From Aureobasidium sp. EXF-3400 (lineage: Eukaryota; Ascomycota; Dothideomycetes; Dothideales; Saccotheciaceae), in contig SWBL01000511.1 in the NCBI GenBank assembly GCA_024195585.1, positions 1 to 25,874 on the forward strand: 25,874 nt of DNA, written 5' to 3'. A program made the translations under genes and the position numbers. Under the pieces are notes generated by a model. It saw nothing but the letters and a program-made list of their open reading frames with translations, did not search any database and had not been told where the DNA came from. This document shows positions 20,799 through 25,874 of the stretch, one piece after another; position 1 is the stretch's first letter; the number at the start of each line of letters is the position of its first letter.

Positions 20799-21484
20799 GG
20801 TGTCGTCGTTGTTGTGTATGAGCTTGTCGACTTTCAACGTGTCGTCTGGAGATGAGGATAAGCTGATGTACGTGATGAGATATTAATAAAGCGCGGAGTA
20901 CCTGGATGTCGATGCGAGGATCTCTGGCAGTTGGAAAAGCGTAAAAGAGCTTGTCGACTATCAACGTGTCGTCTGAAGATGAGGATAAGCTGATGTACGC
21001 GAAGAGTTATAGATGAAGTGTCGAATACCTGGGTGTCGACGCTGTAGAGTCTGTGCTGTACAAGATGGTGTAATAGAGCTTGTCGGCTATCAATGTGTCG
21101 TCTGAAGGTGAGAACAAGTCAATGTGTGTGACGAGATATGGATGAAGCGTCGAGTACCTGGGTGTCGACGCAACAGAGTTTATCCTCTGCAGAAAGGAGC
21201 GAAAGAGCTTGTTGGCGATCGACGCGTCGTCTAGAGAATGGTGTAAGCTGATGTACGTAAAGAGATATGGATGAAGCGTCGATTACCTCAGTGTCGACGC
21301 GGTAGAGTCTATGCTGTCGAAGAAAGAGCAAAAGAGCTTGTCGTCGACCACCGTGTCGTCTATGCGTAGTAAGAAGTCAACGAATGTCGCGGAGAAAGGC
21401 CTGATTGTCGTGTACTTGATAGTCGACGTGGAAACCTCCCTAGTTTCAATCAGGAGAACTGCTTGTCGAAAGTCAACGTGTCGT
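20793..21484 (-). repeat. Six tandem exon-like units with 56-nt GT...AG spacers
   Basis: Minus-strand units of 53, 71, 73, 73, 73 and 69 nt (20793-20845, 20902-20972, 21029-21101, 21158-21230, 21287-21359, 21416-21484) each begin ACGAC[AG]. Every spacer between them is exactly 56 nt, starts GTA and ends AG. The period is 125-129 bp. In one frame the units read DDTL.VDKLF-like peptides. Because 73 is not a multiple of three, joining units in series shifts frame and soon meets a stop. They could be 5'-UTR exons, alternative first exons or decayed duplications. Confidence 0.65.
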
Positions 21485-21728
21485 CTGAACGAATAATAGG
21501 TCTGAAAGACGTTGTGGAAGCTAAGCATAGCCTGGAGACCCAGGTATCGACGCATCTTGTCTCGTTGTCTCTCGTTATGCTTGGCTTTTTCAAGTTCAAC
21601 GGAGAGGCTTCAGCATGTGCGTTCAAGCAAGGCAATCATTGACTCACGTTGTCAGTATCCGAATCCAAGACAGAGCCTACAGTCGGTTTTCCTAAAGTAG
21701 AGGCTAACCGGAAGACGATATCCTGCAT
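21283..21728 (-). CDS. Possible truncated family member J
   Basis: Candidate exon 1 is 21648-21728 (27 codons, MQDIVFRLASTLGKPT to DSDTDN) followed by GTGAGT, matching the family's first-exon size and acidic end. If the intron ends at CCAAG (68 nt), exon 2 is 21283-21579, starting HNERQRDKMRRYLGLQ and giving 125 aa. The upstream codons of that frame (SVELEKAK) also look coding, so the acceptor is uncertain. The second half runs through repeat units 5 and 6 and ends early compared with relatives. It is either a short family member, or a relic whose 3' half was replaced by the repeats. Confidence 0.35.
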
Positions 21729-21840
21729 CACTCCATCTATTTTTGTTTGTTACAAGGGGATTGGTATATCCCTTCTCTGTCTCTTACACGCGTTCTTTGT
21801 ATCTATCACAATGCAAGACTCATTATAGCTTCAGACATCT

Positions 21841-22400
21841 TCCTAGGGAGAGTTCTATATTGACAGGCTTTCTGTGGACTAAGGCTGTGTTTCGAAAGAA
21901 TTTTGCATTTCTATAGCTGCATCTCACATCGTTGGCTAGTATGAAACTGCTACAAAGATAATAACTCCTGGATTTCAGATTCGATACCTTGTGTCTCCTG
22001 TGTCTGCATGCATTAACTATATAGCCATAGAAATACAGAAAGTTATGCAGAAATAGACGTCTATCCAGAGAGAGCCAGATTCCATCAGACTTTCTTTGGA
22101 GTCAACTTGAGCCAACAAAGAATTCTGCATTTTTATAGTTGTATTCCGAATCATTTGCTGGTACGGGAGTGCTACAAGAACAACACACCCTGGATTCCAG
22201 ATTCAATGCCTTCTGTTTCTCATCCCTGTATATCTTGACTGTGTAGCCATAAAAATGCAGGAACCGATACAGATGTAGATGTCTATCCAGAGAGAGCCAG
22301 ACTCCAGCAGGCTTTCTCTGGATAGAGGTTGATTTGAAGAACAACCTTGCATTTCCATAGTTGCGTTTCGAGTCGTTTGCTAACCCAGGAGTACCATGTT
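21841..22400. repeat. ~222-bp direct repeats, two full copies and a partial
   Basis: The block tgcatttYtatagYtg occurs at 21904, 22126 and 22349, spaced 222-223 bp. Shared later blocks are gtctatccagagagagccaga and YcagRctttctYtgg. Within copy 2, ctgcatttttat (22125-22136) and ataaaaatgcag (22248-22259) form perfect 12-bp inverted ends about 135 bp apart; copy 1 has the same, degraded. A further fragment occurs near 22448-22490. The rest of 22401-22833 shows no gene. Confidence 0.7.
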
Positions 22401-22833
22401 TGGCAACAAGCTAGTGTATCAAAAAGCTCTGTATTCTGATGAGCTTTTTGATTTGAAGTAGCAAACTTTGCATCATTATAGCTCTGAAAGGATTTGTGAT
22501 CTCAAGTAGACAGTGGACACAAGAATGGAAAGAACAAAGAGCAATTGGGAGGTTGTATTCTCACGATCACACATCTCAGCATGATCTGTTTGACATTGGT
22601 TTTCATGTAAAACGTCAGTTGATTAAGCATGCTTGTTAACCATCTTGCCATTATACGCGTATCGCGTCTCAAAACTGTCTCGCTACTTTACCCTTTCCCC
22701 CATTTCTGTCATGTTTTCCATGACGGTTGTTTGATTATGGTGCCTCCGTCGATATCTTTCCCTTGTTGATGGCATCTTCTTCTTTCTTCCAAATCTCCCT
22801 CATCTGAGGCCACATGGTCTGTCAACATGACGA

Positions 22834-23533
22834 CTACGGCCTCGGTTCCCAACCGGAACCTTCCCAAGCGTGGTTGTGGGCGGTTCCCAGAGCATGGCCA
22901 ACTAGTCTCTGCCCCAACTTTCTTGTTATCCCGGTTTGCCTTCTGACCCTCTGAGCGAGTCTTTCAAGAAATCCCTCATCAATATCGACACCCATTATCT
23001 CAACCCATTCCAGATATCCTTGCTTGAACTCTTCGAAGATCTTGAGTTCTCTTCTGATGAGGCTGGTCAATGCCGCTTGGACTTTTGCTCTTTCAGTGTC
23101 GAGAGCAAGCAAGTCGGTGATTTGCTGCAGGCGTGTTGCATCTTTGGTTTGCAAGACAAGGGGCTTTGTCACGCTCTCAAGTTGATGTTTCAGTCCGAGG
23201 TACCTGCGGTTGTACGTGAGCCACCAGATGTATTGATACTGGCACTCCTTGGCGTTGTCGAGGGACTCTTGCTTCAATCCCGTGACTTGTCTCTGTATCT
23301 CGAGAGCTCGGTCGATGTTAGGTCTGGTGGGTATCAGCGCAACCAGGCAAGAGAATCTGTCCTGAGCCTGTGTCAGTTCAAGTTCCCAGACACCATCGCG
23401 TGTTCCGATCAAAGAAACTCACATCCGCATTGTGATCGCTTCGATTCACAGCTTCCGTAACGCCGGGTGAGAGATTGCTGGTATCGGCTGCAACAGAACC
23501 AGTGTGTTCGGTGACGAGATCTTCAGTGTCCAT
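22834..23533 (-). CDS. Orphan-family helical protein K
   Basis: Exon 1 is 23423-23533 (37 codons, MDTEDLVTEH to RSDHNAD), exon 2 is 22834-23367, with a 55-nt GTGAGT...CACAG intron; 214 aa. The CTGAC branch site lies so close to that AG that the next AG (intron 61 nt, two residues fewer) may be used. Exon 2 is helical: IDRALEIQRQVTGLKQESL, LLALDTERAKVQAALTSL, and a C-terminal block FEEFKQGYLEWVEI to RKLGQRLV. This block parallels FEE...LE...RR...GPRIV in gene E. The last 15 residues (HNHAWEGSGWEPRP) are unlike the rest. Function unknown; no targeting signal. Confidence 0.7.
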
Positions 23534-24025
23534 GGCGGTGGATGGTCTTCATGGAGATGAAGACTTTCGAGGGCAGTTCGTGGGTGTGGTTGACAAGACA
23601 CAAAGTGGATAACGAGAGAAGATCTTTCGAAGAAAGAGATCTTTAAAGTGTTGTATGTTGCAAAAAGAGAAGTCGAGTTGATCGATGAGTATGCTTGATA
23701 GATCGAGTTGGGAGAAAGAGTAGAGAAGTAGAGTAAAAGATCTTGAAAGATCTTGAAAGTATTGTTGTCGAAGGGGTGAGAGGGGCCGAACACTGTGAAG
23801 TGTTCGGAGATGAGAGAAGGATGTACTGTTGTTGAGAACGTGTGACAGTCAGATGGGGAGTAAGAAGAAGGGAAAGAGAAGAGATGGAAGAAGAAGGAAT
23901 GAAATTCTGTTCTGGAGTGGAGAAAGATGGCAGACTCGCAACGTAGCGACATGAGTGTACCTGAAATAGCAGGACCAGTCCGTCTTCCTGCCATGATTCA
24001 GCTTTTGGCATCGTCGTCTGTGTCT
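23534..24025. other. Leader of gene K
   Basis: C/T-rich on the minus strand over most of its length. It holds a perfect hairpin with 9-bp arms (ccgaacact, gtga, agtgttcgg at 23788-23809) and a short tandem repeat of gatcttgaaa near 23735-23760. Both lie in the expected promoter or 5' UTR of K. Minus-strand frames here are low-complexity Ser/Phe/His and are not called. Confidence 0.45.
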
Positions 24026-24616
24026 TCACTCAAAAACACCCAAGTAGCGACCTAGGAGTCTTCTCCAGTGCGCACGGAAACGACTGAGGCGGACCACCGG
24101 AATTGCTGTCCTTTCCACTACAAAACGAGCTCTGATCGAAGGATCGATCTTCATCTGCTCAGAGCCATAGTTAGTCATGATCTCGGCTTCCAACGCAGCA
24201 ATCTCTTTGAGCTTAGTGTGTATGACTCTCTCTCGAGCGTTGCATTCCACTTGGCGCTCGAGACAGTTTCGGCTCAGCATAAGCATTTGATCATAGATGC
24301 GGAGGGACGAAACATCGTCTAGATCCATGGTTCGCGAGTCCAAGCCGCTGAGCATGTGTAGTAAATCAAGTAGGATTTCATCGTCGAGTGCGTCAGAATA
24401 GGCTTTTGAGTTGATGCGAGCGAGAGTCTGGATCTTGTTGCACTTGACGGAATGGATTTGTAGCATGTTCTCCAGGGTGGCTTCGTCCTGATACAATTTT
24501 AGTCTTAGCAACGCTTGTCGGACGCATTTCAATACCTTCACAGCAGATGGGTCTTGCTCGTCTGTAGTCTGAGCGCCATTGACGGGCGAATCTGAGTCTT
24601 GTGGGTGCTCGTCCAT
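24026..24616 (-). CDS. Orphan-family helical protein L
   Basis: Exon 1 is 24536-24616 (27 codons, MDEHPQDSDSPVNGAQ to DPSAVK), exon 2 is 24026-24487, with a 48-nt GTATTG...TATCAG phase-0 intron; 180 aa. The start is chosen because the acidic exon 1 matches its relatives; the frame is also open further upstream. Exon 2 is helical, with MDLDDVSSLRIYDQMLML near the family-motif position, ERVIHTKLKEIAALEAEIM as a likely coiled coil, and a basic end (RFRAHWRRLLGRYLG). The intron is 3n without a stop, so unspliced RNA would still encode a protein 16 residues longer. It is the right-most cluster member. Function unknown. Confidence 0.7.
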   Translation of the reverse strand: MDEHPQDSDSPVNGAQTTDEQDPSAVKVLKCVRQALLRLKLYQDEATLENMLQIHSVKCNKIQTLARINSKAYSDALDDEILLDLLHMLSGLDSRTMDLDDVSSLRIYDQMLMLSRNCLERQVECNARERVIHTKLKEIAALEAEIMTNYGSEQMKIDPSIRARFVVERTAIPVVRLSRFRAHWRRLLGRYLGVFE

Positions 24617-25153
24617 GATGAGAGCTCGAATGGTAATGGACGTCGATGGTGAGAGTGGCTTGATCGAAGAGGTTGATAACAGGCCGGCCAGAGGATGACT
24701 CAATCTGGAAAGGAAGAACTGAGGACATTTGAAGAGAGTGGTGGGCTTTTGCGTTATCAGCAGTGAAGCTGCGACTTTTCATAAGACTCTGTAGGGATTC
24801 ACTGAGGTAAGTGCGAAGCTCGGCGTCGGGTGAACGATAGCGAACGAAGGTAATTTCCAGTGAAGTTGGACGGAAGTGGATTGAAGCAACGATATGGAGA
24901 TCTCCTTTGGAAGGAAGAGTGTCGTGATGGAGAACAATCCCTTCCAACTGCGGTAAGTAAGTAATGGATCTCTACAAAATTCATCAGACAAGCAATATAA
25001 AGTTGAAGAGAAGACATGAAATTTTTTCTACCATAAACTGGGATTGAAAAGACAAAGAACAGAGTATATCTCCCAACCCTTTGTACTCCACCAACGCCAG
25101 ACACATGAATGAACGAACCGTGGAAAATGCAAGAAAGATATAACACATCCCAT
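24617..25153. other. Spacer between gene L and the Nog1 gene
   Basis: Holds the promoter of L and the 3' end of the Nog1 transcript. Minus-strand frames from ATGs at 24947 and upstream are open for long stretches but overlap L in another frame and carry no recognisable domain. I do not call them. Confidence 0.4.
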
Positions 25154-25874
25154 CTACCTGCTTCTGGTGCTGCCGTTACCACGCTTACCAGCAGTGAGCC
25201 ACTTGGCCAGCGAGGCGGTTGTGTGACGATCACCCTCTCCCTGTCTGGCGTTGCGGTTCATCTTCTGTTGACCCAGCTTGTGCAGACGCTCGGCCTTGCT
25301 GCGGGCAACCTCGCTGGTGACACCATCCTCACGTCTGTTCATGCGACTAACACTGCGAGTGCGGGACATGGCGCGAGAAATGCTGTTGCGGTGCTTGGCG
25401 GGTGCGTCGCCGCCGTCGACATCCATCATGTCGGCGTCTTCGACAGCCTCTGCACGACCACGAGGACGAGATTGCGAACGAGCGCGAGCACGCTCCATAA
25501 TGGATGTGGAGTCGTGGCCGAGAGCCTCGAGACCCTTCTCCATCTTCTCGAGTTGGACGGCCTTCTTACTGCGGGGAATGACGGCGCGGTTCTTGAGCGA
25601 CTTGCGTTGCTTGGCTTCGTTGCGGATGAGTTGGCGCTTCTCACGGATGAGCTCGGCCTTGTAGCGGATGTCTGCCTCGTCAGCCTCCTCGACCTCGTCC
25701 TCTGATTTGTCGTAGTAGCCTTCTGATTCGAGACGGGCTTCCTCCTCTTCCAAAGCGGCGAGCTTGGTCTCGATCTCGGGGTCGACAAAGTCGTAGACGT
25801 TCTTTCCGTCGAGGAATTCGGGCATCTTGTCCTCGCGCCAGTCGGGGTTCTCGAGCATCCACTTCTCCTTGAGG
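25154..25874 (-). CDS. NOG1: Nucleolar GTP-binding protein 1, C-terminal part
   Basis: Partial: the 5' portion with the GTPase domain lies beyond the window edge; about 239 C-terminal codons are visible. Nog1 is a nucleolar and nucleoplasmic GTPase that binds pre-60S ribosomal particles. Visible features in order are KEKWMLENPDWREDKMPEFL and DGKNVYDFVDPEIETKLAAL (typical NOGCT-domain sequence), an acidic stretch (DKSEDEVEEADEAD), a long basic helix (LIREKRQLIRNEAKQRKSLK), a middle with VIPRSKKAVQLEKMEKGLEA, Arg/Ser repeats (RARARSQSRPRGR), and HTTASLAKWLTAGKRGNG before the stop. No intron is seen in this part. It is a conserved housekeeping gene that marks the right boundary of the orphan cluster. 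Confidence 0.93.
   Translation of the reverse strand, partial: LKEKWMLENPDWREDKMPEFLDGKNVYDFVDPEIETKLAALEEEEARLESEGYYDKSEDEVEEADEADIRYKAELIREKRQLIRNEAKQRKSLKNRAVIPRSKKAVQLEKMEKGLEALGHDSTSIMERARARSQSRPRGRAEAVEDADMMDVDGGDAPAKHRNSISRAMSRTRSVSRMNRREDGVTSEVARSKAERLHKLGQQKMNRNARQGEGDRHTTASLAKWLTAGKRGNGSTRSR

Noticed and set aside
9544..24616. Idea that the cluster is a secondary-metabolite, toxin or spore-killer locus
   Set aside because: No synthase, P450, transporter, signal peptide, membrane helices or known driver motifs are visible, so nothing in the sequence supports such a label.
24393..24947. 184-codon minus-strand frame overlapping gene L
   Set aside because: Half of it lies over L exon 1 in another frame. 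L has the family exon layout and this frame has no recognisable feature.
25109..25705. 198-codon plus-strand frame opposite the Nog1 gene
   Set aside because: It is antisense to a clearly conserved coding region; Leu/Ala-rich composition arises from the Nog1 codons.

Overview
The window looks like nuclear DNA of a filamentous ascomycete (Pezizomycotina; a dothideomycete is my guess). The evidence is short GT-AG introns of about 46-68 nt with CTGAC/CTAAT-like branch sites, a mitochondrial Aim41-type gene, a secreted cell-wall protein with a But2-type C-terminal domain, and the C-terminal part of the ribosome-assembly GTPase Nog1. The species cannot be named from sequence alone.

Left part (1-9500): three recognisable plus-strand genes. 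They are a secreted family-9 glycoside hydrolase (441-2821), a mitochondrial YqeY/Aim41 protein (4759-5328), and a Ser/Pro/Ala-repeat cell-wall protein (7123-8762). Between the first two lies a 1.5-kb non-coding element with inverted ends of about 95 bp, filled with tandem repeats (2869-4367). It looks like a non-autonomous transposon or foldback element.

Right part (9544-24616): ten intact-looking genes plus one doubtful one, all on the minus strand, encoding proteins of about 125-242 aa that I do not recognise. Most share one layout: a short acidic, disordered first exon of 27-70 codons, one phase-0 intron of about 46-58 nt, then one helical second exon of 150-178 codons. Two neighbours (17133-17807 and 18295-18901) align without gaps at about 31% identity over 90 residues. 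A motif [DENQ][LV][SD]xxxL recurs near mid-protein in several others. I read this as a tandemly expanded, fast-diverging orphan family. One member has TTG where its ATG should be. Another is preceded by six exon-like units separated by spacers of exactly 56 nt with GT...AG ends. A 222-bp direct repeat array lies inside the cluster. The cluster ends at the Nog1 gene (25154 to the window edge, minus strand).

No protein has a signal peptide or membrane segment in the orphan family, so its members are probably cytosolic or nuclear. Nothing shows what they do. No tRNA, rRNA or CRISPR array was seen.
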